In this document: piece after piece, positions 37,339 through 44,843 of the stretch
Layout of the letters: every line of letters begins with the position of its first letter
Numbering within the stretch: position 1 is the stretch's first letter
From: Rhizophagus prolifer
Lineage: Eukaryota > Glomeromycota > Glomeromycetes > Glomerales > Glomeraceae
Reading direction: 5' to 3'
DNA: 64,000 nt
Assembly (NCBI GenBank): GCA_019425655.1
Contig: NQWY01033934.1
Span: forward strand, 171,027 to 235,026
Translations under genes and position numbers: made by a program
The notes under the pieces: generated by a model
What the model saw: the letters and a program-made list of their open reading frames with translations, nothing else
What the model was told of the DNA's origin: nothing
The model's database searches: none

Positions 37339-38682
37339 TTGAAATATAACAACCTGAATGAATTCCTGAATTACGTGCAAGCGCGTGATCCGCATCAACC
37401 TGAGTTTTTACAAGCTGTCGAAGAAGTCATGACAAGCTTGTGGCCATTTATTGAAAAAAATCCGGAATATGCAGAGCATGGATTGTTAGAGCGTTTGGTT
37501 GAACCAGAGCGTGTAATTCAATTTCGTGTTTCATGGATGGATGATCAAGGCCAGACTCAAGTGAACCGTGCTTTTCGTGTTCAATATAATTCAGCAATTG
37601 GTCCATTTAAGGGTGGAATGCGTTTCCATCCATCGGTCAACCTATCTATTTTGAAATTTTTAGGTTTTGAGCAAACTTTTAAAAACTCACTGACCACTTT
37701 ACCAATGGGTGGTGGGAAAGGTGGTTCAGATTTTAACCCTAAAGGTAAATCTGATGCTGAAATTATGCGATTCTGTCAGGCTCTGATGATTGAGCTTTAC
37801 CGTCATTTAGGTCCAAATACCGATATCCCTGCTGGAGATATTGGTGTGGGTGCGCGTGAAGTAGGCTACATGGCTGGCATGATGAAAAAACTCAGTAATG
37901 ACACTGCATGTGTATTTACTGGTAAAGGAATTTCATTTGGCGGTAGCTTAATGCGTCCGGAGGCTACAGGCTATGGTACGGTTTATTTTGCAGAAGAAAT
38001 GCTAAAAACACGTGGGCTATCTTTTGCTGGTAAAACTGTTTCGGTCTCTGGTTCTGGTAACGTTGCTCAATATGCTGCGGAAAAGGCAATGTTCTTGGGC
38101 GCAAAAGTGGTCAGCTTATCGGACTCTAATGGTACTGTTTATCTAAAAAATGGTTTTACAGATGAGTTGCTGGCTGAAGTTATGGAGTTGAAAAACGTTA
38201 AACGTGGACGTATTTCAGAGTTTGCTTCTAAGCATGGCTTTGAATATTTTGAAGGTAAAACACCTTGGCATATTCCTGTAGATATTGCTTTACCATGTGC
38301 AACACAAAATGAATTAACCGATGAAGATGCTAAAACACTGATTGCTAATGGTGTCATTTGTGTAGCTGAAGGCGCTAACATGCCATCTACACTTGAAGCT
38401 GTTGAACATTTTATTGAAGCTAAGATTTTATATGCTCCGGGTAAAGCATCTAATGCGGGTGGGGTGGCCACTTCTGGTTTAGAAATGTCTCAAAATGCAA
38501 TTCGTTTGGGCTGGACACATGCTGAGGTTGATGAACGCTTACATGCAATCATGAAAGACATTCATGCCAATTGTGTTAGATACGGTACTAAAGAAGACGG
38601 TAGTGTGAACTATGTAGATGGTGCCAATATTGCAGGCTTTGTAAAAGTTGCTGATGCGATGCTTGCACAAGGTATTTATTAA
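37339..38682 (+). CDS. gdhA: NADP-specific glutamate dehydrogenase
   Basis: A 447-aa hexameric-type dehydrogenase that assimilates ammonia into glutamate. The catalytic lysine region is PMGGGKGGSDFNPKGKSD, and substrate-binding motifs include QYNSAIGPFKGGMRFHP and the NADP-binding VSGSGNVAQYAAEKA. The open frame continues 20 codons upstream, but TTG at 37339 has GAGGA 7 bp before it and gives a length equal to E. coli GdhA. So a TTG start is likely. A terminator follows. Confidence 0.95.
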   Translation: MKYNNLNEFLNYVQARDPHQPEFLQAVEEVMTSLWPFIEKNPEYAEHGLLERLVEPERVIQFRVSWMDDQGQTQVNRAFRVQYNSAIGPFKGGMRFHPSVNLSILKFLGFEQTFKNSLTTLPMGGGKGGSDFNPKGKSDAEIMRFCQALMIELYRHLGPNTDIPAGDIGVGAREVGYMAGMMKKLSNDTACVFTGKGISFGGSLMRPEATGYGTVYFAEEMLKTRGLSFAGKTVSVSGSGNVAQYAAEKAMFLGAKVVSLSDSNGTVYLKNGFTDELLAEVMELKNVKRGRISEFASKHGFEYFEGKTPWHIPVDIALPCATQNELTDEDAKTLIANGVICVAEGANMPSTLEAVEHFIEAKILYAPGKASNAGGVATSGLEMSQNAIRLGWTHAEVDERLHAIMKDIHANCVRYGTKEDGSVNYVDGANIAGFVKVADAMLAQGIY

Positions 38683-38694
38683 AATATAGAAATA

Positions 38695-38726
38695 AAAAAT
38701 CCGATGCAAAAGCATCGGATTTTTTT
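38695..38726. terminator. Terminator between gdhA and the META-domain gene
   Basis: AAATCCGATGC pairs with GCATCGGATTT around AAAA, with A- and T-runs on the two sides. Confidence 0.88.
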
Positions 38727-38736
38727 AGTCTAAAAA

Positions 38737-39846
38737 TTATTTTTTAGGCTTTTTAACCATTTCTTGCTCTACAACCATATCTAACACATCTGCTTGGCTA
38801 GATTGATCTGCTGCTGGGTTTTTCACTTCAAAGCGTTTTACACGTAAAATTACGCGTTGGTTTGGATTGTGTTCAAAACCTTCGATTTGACCATAATATA
38901 ATGACCAGTTTTTGTCGGCATAAGTTTTAACGCCTTTGTCATCATATTTAACTTCACGAACTTGCAAGCAAGTTTGTGGCGCAACACCCGTACAAGATTT
39001 AGTTTCTGGCGCTACTTCAAGAAAAACAGTTTTACCTTCAGACTGGTATTTTGCTTCAGGTGTCATTTTACCTGTGAACGTATATTTCTGACCTTGAGCA
39101 TCAACGATTGTCAATGTTGGTTGATCGGCATTTGATGTATTAAGTTCAAATGGAATCGCACGTTTTTGGAACAGGCTGCTAGAGAATTGTTCCTGTTTCA
39201 TTAATGCAGGTTCACACGCCATCATAGTCGACATTACATCAGCAGTTACGATGGTATTGTTTTCAACTTTCCAAGTAGTGCCTTGGCGGTTACAACCTGT
39301 TGCGATAGATAAACGGTCGTTTGTGAAGTTAAGAACAATCGGCTTTTTAGTATTTTCAGGTTGGTATGACCAAGAATAATCAGTTAAAGCTTGAGTATTA
39401 GTTGCTTTTACGCCTTGGAAAATATGCTTTTGACCTGCTTTATCTGTCACGCTTAAGATTACCTGACCATTGCTGTTACTAATTTCAATTGGCAATTTTG
39501 CTTCACTAAAGATGCTATTAGACAATTGTTCTTGTTTCATTAAATCGTCTTGGCAAGCCATCATTGTTGATGCAAGTGGAGAGGTTACAAGCTGGTTACC
39601 TTCAACTTTCCAAGTACCACCTTGACCATTACAGCCTGTGTTAATTGCTAATTTGCCGTCTGCATTAAAGTTAAGAACAAGTGGCTTAGATGCTTTTACA
39701 TTTTGATAAGTCCAAGTATATTCACTTAGAGTTGCTGCAAGATTTTGTTGTTGCTCAGATACAATTGGAGCTTGAGTATGTGAAACTGTTTGACACGCCA
39801 TCAAAGAAAAAGGTAATAACGCAAGAATTAAATATTTAATTTTCAT
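38737..39846 (-). CDS. Lipoprotein with two META domains and a DUF4377 domain
   Basis: A 369-aa envelope lipoprotein. The lipobox is LMAC, with the lipidated Cys18. Two homologous META (HslJ-like) domains follow: residues ~40-150 with NTGCNGQGGTWKVEGN and STMMACQDDLMKQEQ, and ~155-260 with ATGCNRQGTTWKVENN and STMMACEPALMKQEQ. They clearly arose by internal duplication. The C-terminal ~100 residues fit DUF4377 (PETKSCTGVAPQTCLQVREV). HslJ is linked to novobiocin and heat tolerance in E. coli; no role is known for this fusion. Confidence 0.85.
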   Translation of the reverse strand: MKIKYLILALLPFSLMACQTVSHTQAPIVSEQQQNLAATLSEYTWTYQNVKASKPLVLNFNADGKLAINTGCNGQGGTWKVEGNQLVTSPLASTMMACQDDLMKQEQLSNSIFSEAKLPIEISNSNGQVILSVTDKAGQKHIFQGVKATNTQALTDYSWSYQPENTKKPIVLNFTNDRLSIATGCNRQGTTWKVENNTIVTADVMSTMMACEPALMKQEQFSSSLFQKRAIPFELNTSNADQPTLTIVDAQGQKYTFTGKMTPEAKYQSEGKTVFLEVAPETKSCTGVAPQTCLQVREVKYDDKGVKTYADKNWSLYYGQIEGFEHNPNQRVILRVKRFEVKNPAADQSSQADVLDMVVEQEMVKKPKK

Positions 39847-39983
39847 TTAAAAACTTCAAGTAAAAAAACAACAGCACTAAGCTTAAAACATTCTTAAAAA
39901 AAGAAAATGTAAACATATGATTGTTTCGGTTTTTAAAATGTATAAGTTTGTAAATTATTCGAATTTTTAATAAAAATAATGCT

Positions 39984-40005
39984 ATACCCCGCGAAAACGG
40001 GGTAT
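39984..40005 (-). terminator. Terminator after ygiD
   Basis: On the minus strand ATACCCCG pairs with CGGGGTAT around a 6-nt loop. The T-rich tract is slightly displaced (AGCATTATTTTT). Confidence 0.65.
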
Positions 40006-40015
40006 TTCCTAAAAA

Positions 40016-40792
40016 TTAATCAAAACGATATATATCCATACCTAATGAACCCATTGTGAAGCTGCTATGAACAATCGTAAAACGATGACCAGTTCCCATA
40101 GCGAAAAATAACGGTGCAAAATGTTCAAGAGTTGGATGATTACGTTTTATATAAGGCAGTGATTGCCATTCCAACACGCCATCGTAATCTTGATGTGAAA
40201 GCTTATTAACGACAGTATTTCTAAAAGTTGAAGCCCATTCAGGAACATTTGAATTGTCACCTTGCCAAGACAACTCAGCAAGATTATGGGTAATACTTCC
40301 AGAACCAATCAATAAGATTTGCTTTTCACGTAAAGGCGCAAGCGTTTGTCCAATTCGATAAATTTCTTGAGCGCTTAAGGTCATCGGCAAAGAAATTTCA
40401 ACAACGGGAATGTCTGCATCTGGATACATGTGTAAAAGAGGCATCCATACACCGTGGTCGCGAGGACGAGTACTATTGGCATGTGCAACAAAATGAGCGT
40501 CTGCCAATAACTTCAATATTTCTTCGGCAAGTTCTGGTTGACCAGGTGCACTATAGCGAATCTCGTATAACTCGGGCGGGAAACCACGGAAGTCATGCCA
40601 TGTTTCTGGTCGTGTTGAACTACTTACTTCAAGTGCTTTACTTTCCCAATGAGCAGACATCACGATGATTGCTTTTGGAGTTGGTAGATTTATACCAAGA
40701 CGGTGTAAAGCAGGACCCACTTGTTCTGGATCAAGTGCAAGCATGGGTGAACCATGTGAAATAAACAGTCCGGGAAGGGTTTGTAGTTCCAT
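40016..40792 (-). CDS. ygiD: YgiD-type extradiol dioxygenase (4,5-DOPA dioxygenase family)
   Basis: A 258-aa LigB-fold enzyme. Metal ligand and active-site histidines are visible in LFISHGSPMLAL, SAHWESKALEV, and ARNDHGVW-like context (STRPRDHGVWMPLLHMYPD), plus GSGSITHNLAEL. In bacteria such proteins open catechol rings, for example L-DOPA; the physiological substrate is unknown. ATG at 40792 gives the normal length. Single gene with its own terminator. Confidence 0.85.
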   Translation of the reverse strand: MELQTLPGLFISHGSPMLALDPEQVGPALHRLGINLPTPKAIIVMSAHWESKALEVSSSTRPETWHDFRGFPPELYEIRYSAPGQPELAEEILKLLADAHFVAHANSTRPRDHGVWMPLLHMYPDADIPVVEISLPMTLSAQEIYRIGQTLAPLREKQILLIGSGSITHNLAELSWQGDNSNVPEWASTFRNTVVNKLSHQDYDGVLEWQSLPYIKRNHPTLEHFAPLFFAMGTGHRFTIVHSSFTMGSLGMDIYRFD

Positions 40793-40904
40793 TTCATTAC
40801 ACCTGAGTTGAAAAGCAGAATAGTATTCATTATGCCAAAATCAAGACATGTTAAAAGTATCTAGATTTCAACGGATTGTTCTTAAAATGAAACGGTTGTT
40901 CCAT

Positions 40905-41384
40905 TTATGCGCGGTGATACGGATGGTTATGATTAATACTCATTGCTCGGTATAACTGCTCAATTAATAAAACACGCACCAAAGGGTGAGGCATAGTTAG
41001 TTTTGAGAGTGACCAATGCCAAGCAGCAGCTTTACGTACCTGATCTGATAAGCCATCTGGACCGCCAATAGCCAGTGCCACATCATTTCCTTCAAGCATC
41101 CATTGTTTCATGGTGTCAGCTAGCTTTTCTGTGCTGAGTTCACGGCCACCCACCTCTAAAGCGATGAGTGTCTCGTTTGGTTTTAACGCATTTAAAATAC
41201 TTTCACCTTCAATTTGACAGTATTTTAAAATGTCTGCTTCCGAGTCATTTTTACCGCGTTTTGCCATTGGAAGTTCAATCACTTGAGTCTGGACAAAAGG
41301 CTGGATGCGTTTGAAATAATCTTCAAAACCAGTAAGTACCCAAGCAGGCATTTTTTGACCAATGGTCAGAATACGAATTTTCAT
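40905..41384 (-). CDS. rlmH: 23S rRNA (pseudouridine(1915)-N3)-methyltransferase
   Basis: A 159-aa SPOUT-class methyltransferase modifying the 23S rRNA helix 69 region. It begins MKIRILTIGQKMPAWVL, has the SAM-binding trefoil knot in ALAIGGPDGLSDQVRKAA, and ends with LVRVLLIEQLYRAMSINHNHPYHR, the typical RlmH terminus. In many bacteria rlmH neighbours mrdA; here they are 8 kb apart. The gene lies downstream of a possible small RNA. Confidence 0.96.
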   Translation of the reverse strand: MKIRILTIGQKMPAWVLTGFEDYFKRIQPFVQTQVIELPMAKRGKNDSEADILKYCQIEGESILNALKPNETLIALEVGGRELSTEKLADTMKQWMLEGNDVALAIGGPDGLSDQVRKAAAWHWSLSKLTMPHPLVRVLLIEQLYRAMSINHNHPYHRA

Positions 41385-41454
41385 GTGGTCTATTCAGTCA
41401 AAACGGCTGACACATTATACCTGAGGAGATGATAACCGCGGGGTGCAACTGGGC

Positions 41455-41560
41455 ATAAAAAACGCAGTCCAAAAAATGGTGTTGGACTGCGATCAAATGA
41501 TCATCTGTCTGGAGTTCAGATGACCATAGAGAATAAAAACAAGGCTATCTGTAACATAAG
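41455..41560 (-). ncRNA. Candidate small RNA between lon and rlmH
   Basis: On the minus strand two hairpins follow each other: TCATCTG...CAGATGA (41501-41523), then CGCAGTCCAA...TTGGACTGCG (41463-41491), the latter followed by six T, a proper intrinsic terminator. The lon transcript already has its own terminator at 41645-41676, so this second one would end a separate short transcript. No ORF fits. The 5' end is uncertain and set arbitrarily. Confidence 0.42.
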
Positions 41561-41644
41561 ATAGATAAGAGTAAATAATAAAATTAATCACTCTTACTTC
41601 TTATTATGAGGATGGTTGGATATTTTTCAATCAAATTATGTAAC

Positions 41645-41676
41645 AAAAAAAGAGAGCCGAAGCTCTCTTTTTTTTA
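41645..41676. terminator. lon terminator
   Basis: AGAGAGC pairs with GCTCTCT around CGAA, with six A on one side and a long T-run on the other. It works in both directions. Confidence 0.87.
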
Positions 41677-41684
41677 TTTTTCAA

Positions 41685-44114
41685 TTAGTGACGCGCTGCT
41701 TTTGAACCTTCTACCGGTTTTACAATCGGTGTTTTGGGTAAAGGCTTTGGCATTGCAGTTAATGCTAAAGGTAAGATTTCATCAATGCTTTTCACAGGTT
41801 TGATTTCTAATCCTTCTTTAACATTGTCAGGAATCTCTGCCAAATCACGAACGTTATCTTGAGGAATAAAGACAAGCTTAATTCCACCACGATGTGCAGC
41901 AAGAAGTTTCTCTTTCAAGCCACCGATACGCATCGCACGACCACCAAGACTTGTTTCACCTGTCATTGCGATGTCTGGACGAATCGCAATACCAGTAAAT
42001 GCTGATACAAGTGCAGTTGTTAATGCCAAACCAGCAGATGGTCCATCTTTTGGAGTTGCACCTTCAGGTAAGTGAACGTGTACATCAGTTTCTTCAAAAC
42101 GAGACGCTTCAATACCAAGTTCATCAGCACGTGTACGTACTACAGTCATTGCTGCGGTAATCGATTCTTTCATTACGTCACCAAGTGAACCGGTTGTAAT
42201 AAATTTACCTTTACCTTTAACAGCTGCAACTTCAATAGTAAGTAACTCGCCACCTACAGAAGTCCATGCCAAGCCATTTACACGGCCTACTTGTGCTTCA
42301 TCTTCAGCAATACCAAAGTCAAATTTGTGTGGACCTAGATATTCAGGAAGATTGGCAGAGGTAATGTCAAGCTGTAAGTTTTTAGACTTTTTACTTACCG
42401 CTTCTTTTACCACTTTACGCGCAATTTTAGAGACTTCACGTTCTAAACTACGAACACCAGCTTCACGTGTATAGCGTTGAACAATGTCACGAATCGCTTC
42501 TTCATGAATTGTTAACTCTTTTGCACGTAAACCGTTGTTTTTAATTGCTTTAGGAACAAGGTAACGTTCAGCAATGTTTACTTTTTCATCTTCGGTATAA
42601 CCCGGTAGACGAATGACTTCCATACGGTCCAGTAACGCTTCTGGAATATTCATACTGTTTGCAGTACAGATAAACATGACTTCAGAAAGGTCAAGATCAA
42701 GATCTAAATAGTGATCGTTGAACTTACTGTTTTGTGATGGATCAAGTACTTCAAGCAATGCAGAAGCTGGGTCACCACGGTAGTCTTGTGCCATCTTGTC
42801 AATTTCGTCGAGTAAGAACAATGGGTTCTTCACGCCAACTTTTGTTAAAGACTGCACAATTTTACCCGGCATCGCACCTATATAAGTACGACGGTGTCCA
42901 CGAATTTCTGCTTCATCACGTACGCCACCAAGCGCCATGCGAACAAATTCACGACCTGTTGCTTTAGCTACTGATTCACCGAGTGAAGTTTTACCAACCC
43001 CTGGAGGACCTACTAAACACAGGATAGGGCCTTTGAGTTTTTTCACACGTGATTGAACAGCTAAGTATTCAACAATACGGTCTTTAACATCATCAAGACC
43101 ATAGTGGTCAGCATCAAGAATCTCTTGTGCTTTTGCTAGGTTAATACTGACTTTGCTCGCTTTGTTCCACGGCGTATCTAAAATTACTTCTAGATAGTTA
43201 CGTACAACGGCAGCTTCACTAGATGCTGGCTGCATTGCTTTAAGTTTACGGAACTCAGCTTCAGCTTTTTTGCGTACGTGTTCAGGTAAATCAGCTTCAG
43301 CAAGACGTTTCTCTATTTCAGCAACGTCATCTTCAGCACCGCCATTCATATCGGAAAGTTCACGTTGAATGACTTTCATTTTTTCATTTAGAAAGTATTC
43401 ACGTTGGTTCTTTTCCATTTGGCGTTTTACGCTGTCATGTAAAGTTTGCTCAATTTGCTGTTCAGCAGATTGATTCATCAAGTAGTTCATTAACTCTTGC
43501 AAATGTGCTTCAAACTCATCGTGCTCTAAAAACTTCTGTTTAATTTCAATATTTAGAGGTACACGAGTTGCTACGAAGAACATAAGTTGCAATAAGTCTT
43601 CGATTTTATTGGCAGCAGCAACAAGTTCACGTGCATTACGTAATTTTGCTTCTGCATATTGAGCAAATAAGTTACGTAACTCTTGTAAACGAGTTTCTTG
43701 AGTTGCCTTATCTACATTAATAGTCATTGGACTTAGATCATGTTCAGCAGTCAAATAACTATCTTCATCGATAATTTTTGTGAGCTTAGAACGATGTAAG
43801 CCTTCAATAAGTACTTTAATGCAGTTTTCATCATTTTCATGATTAACTACTTGTACAATCTTAGCGACTGTACCGTACTGGTATAAATTGTCGTGATCAA
43901 TTTCTTCTGTAAGCGAATCTTTTTGCGCAACTACAAATACTAAATTGTCACTGTTACGAGCCACATCAACTGCATTGATCGATTTTTCACGACCCACGAA
44001 TAGCGCAATTTGCATGTGTGGATAAACCACCACATCACGTAAGGCTAATAGTGGTAATACACTTGGAACCTGAGGCTCTAAGTCAGTTTTTTCATTCATA
44101 ATAAGTTCAGACAT
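41685..44114 (-). CDS. lon: ATP-dependent protease Lon
   Basis: An 809-aa LonA-type protease degrading misfolded and regulatory proteins. An N-terminal substrate-binding domain (LPLLALRDVVVYPHMQIALF) and coiled coil precede the AAA+ module, with Walker A GPPGVGKTSLGESVA and Walker B in NPLFLLDEIDKM. The C-terminal serine protease has the catalytic Ser in KDGPSAGLAL and the Lys in GGLKEKLLAAHRGG. AGGAG lies 5 bp before ATG 44114; the in-frame GTG at 44120 is less likely. It is divergent from the adhesin region. Confidence 0.98.
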   Translation of the reverse strand: MSELIMNEKTDLEPQVPSVLPLLALRDVVVYPHMQIALFVGREKSINAVDVARNSDNLVFVVAQKDSLTEEIDHDNLYQYGTVAKIVQVVNHENDENCIKVLIEGLHRSKLTKIIDEDSYLTAEHDLSPMTINVDKATQETRLQELRNLFAQYAEAKLRNARELVAAANKIEDLLQLMFFVATRVPLNIEIKQKFLEHDEFEAHLQELMNYLMNQSAEQQIEQTLHDSVKRQMEKNQREYFLNEKMKVIQRELSDMNGGAEDDVAEIEKRLAEADLPEHVRKKAEAEFRKLKAMQPASSEAAVVRNYLEVILDTPWNKASKVSINLAKAQEILDADHYGLDDVKDRIVEYLAVQSRVKKLKGPILCLVGPPGVGKTSLGESVAKATGREFVRMALGGVRDEAEIRGHRRTYIGAMPGKIVQSLTKVGVKNPLFLLDEIDKMAQDYRGDPASALLEVLDPSQNSKFNDHYLDLDLDLSEVMFICTANSMNIPEALLDRMEVIRLPGYTEDEKVNIAERYLVPKAIKNNGLRAKELTIHEEAIRDIVQRYTREAGVRSLEREVSKIARKVVKEAVSKKSKNLQLDITSANLPEYLGPHKFDFGIAEDEAQVGRVNGLAWTSVGGELLTIEVAAVKGKGKFITTGSLGDVMKESITAAMTVVRTRADELGIEASRFEETDVHVHLPEGATPKDGPSAGLALTTALVSAFTGIAIRPDIAMTGETSLGGRAMRIGGLKEKLLAAHRGGIKLVFIPQDNVRDLAEIPDNVKEGLEIKPVKSIDEILPLALTAMPKPLPKTPIVKPVEGSKAARH

Positions 44115-44460
44115 GGGCACTCCTAATGAGTGACAACGAGGTTGCCATGTTTTTTATAGTGATGTGTATTTCAAAAATTACAAGGGCATGACAATAGAAA
44201 ATGTTGAAAAAATGACTAATTTAGTCAACTTTTTTTTTAAAATGTTATGAATCAATAGATTAATTCTTAAGAAGAATAAAATTTTGTAGTGAAGCTAAGC
44301 ATTTTTACTTAATAATTAGTCTTTGCTGTACAAGTAAGGAAATCAGTTTTCGAAACAAATGTTTTGTTTAGTTTTATTTTATAATAAGTTTTTTTGTTAA
44401 GTGTATTTAAAAATTTATTTATTTTATAATTTATTGTGAGTAGAATAAACATACTATTAT

Positions 44461-44640
44461 TTATAATATACAGCTGTATTTTAAATGGATAATTATTGCT
44501 GAATAATTATATTAATAATGATATTTATTTTAGAGTTAATATTCTATTTTTATAATATACAGATGTATTTTAAAATGTATCTGTTTTTATTAATTTTATA
44601 AAAATTAATCATATATTTAGAGTTATTATTCTATTTTAAA
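44461..44640. repeat. Imperfect ~88-bp tandem repeat with palindromic core
   Basis: TATAATATACAG(C/A)TGTATTTTAAA appears at 44462 and 44551 (89 bp apart). TTTAGAGTTA(A/T)TATTCTATTTT appears at 44529 and 44616 (87 bp apart). The first copy contains the perfect 12-bp palindrome ATACAGCTGTAT (44468-44479); the second has ATACAGATGTAT. Confidence 0.65.
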
Positions 44641-44681
44641 ATAAGTTTACTTATTTTTAACAAAAACAAAACACTTTGTCG

Positions 44682-44697
44682 TGTGATTAAAATCACA
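44682..44697. promoter_or_regulatory. CRP/Vfr-like palindrome upstream of TAA1
   Basis: TGTGATTAAAATCACA matches the CRP consensus TGTGA-N6-TCACA at all ten conserved positions. It lies 146 bp before the TAA1 start. Related sites precede TAA2 and TAA3. Confidence 0.6.
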
Positions 44698-44784
44698 ATT
44701 TTTCTTCTCGTTATTTTGTTTTTATATTTACCCTTTAGATTTATTCAATTAGGATGCCGCCTCTTTTTTTGGGCCGAAAATTTT

Positions 44785-44806
44785 AAAAATGTATTTGTAC
44801 ATTTTT
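44785..44806 (+). other. Hairpin in the probable TAA1 5' leader
   Basis: AAAAATGTA pairs with TACATTTTT around TTTG, 38 bp before the start codon. T-rich on the 3' side, so it could be a weak terminator or a binding site. Confidence 0.45.
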
Positions 44807-44843
44807 ATTGGTCTTTGAGTTTGGTATTTGTCTGAGAAGTTTT

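Larger units (their letters stand above)
44115..44843. other. Long AT-rich control region between lon and the first adhesin
   Basis: About 730 bp, extremely AT-rich, without an ORF of note. It holds a degenerate ~88-bp tandem repeat (44461-44640), a CRP-like palindrome (44682-44697) and a 5'-leader hairpin (44785-44806). Such AT-rich DNA is a usual target of H-NS-type silencing; that is inference. Confidence 0.6.

Noticed and set aside
41606-41803. Plus-strand frame of 65 codons crossing the lon terminator and lon 3' end
   Set aside because: It passes through a terminator stem and T-run and overlaps lon; no start signal.
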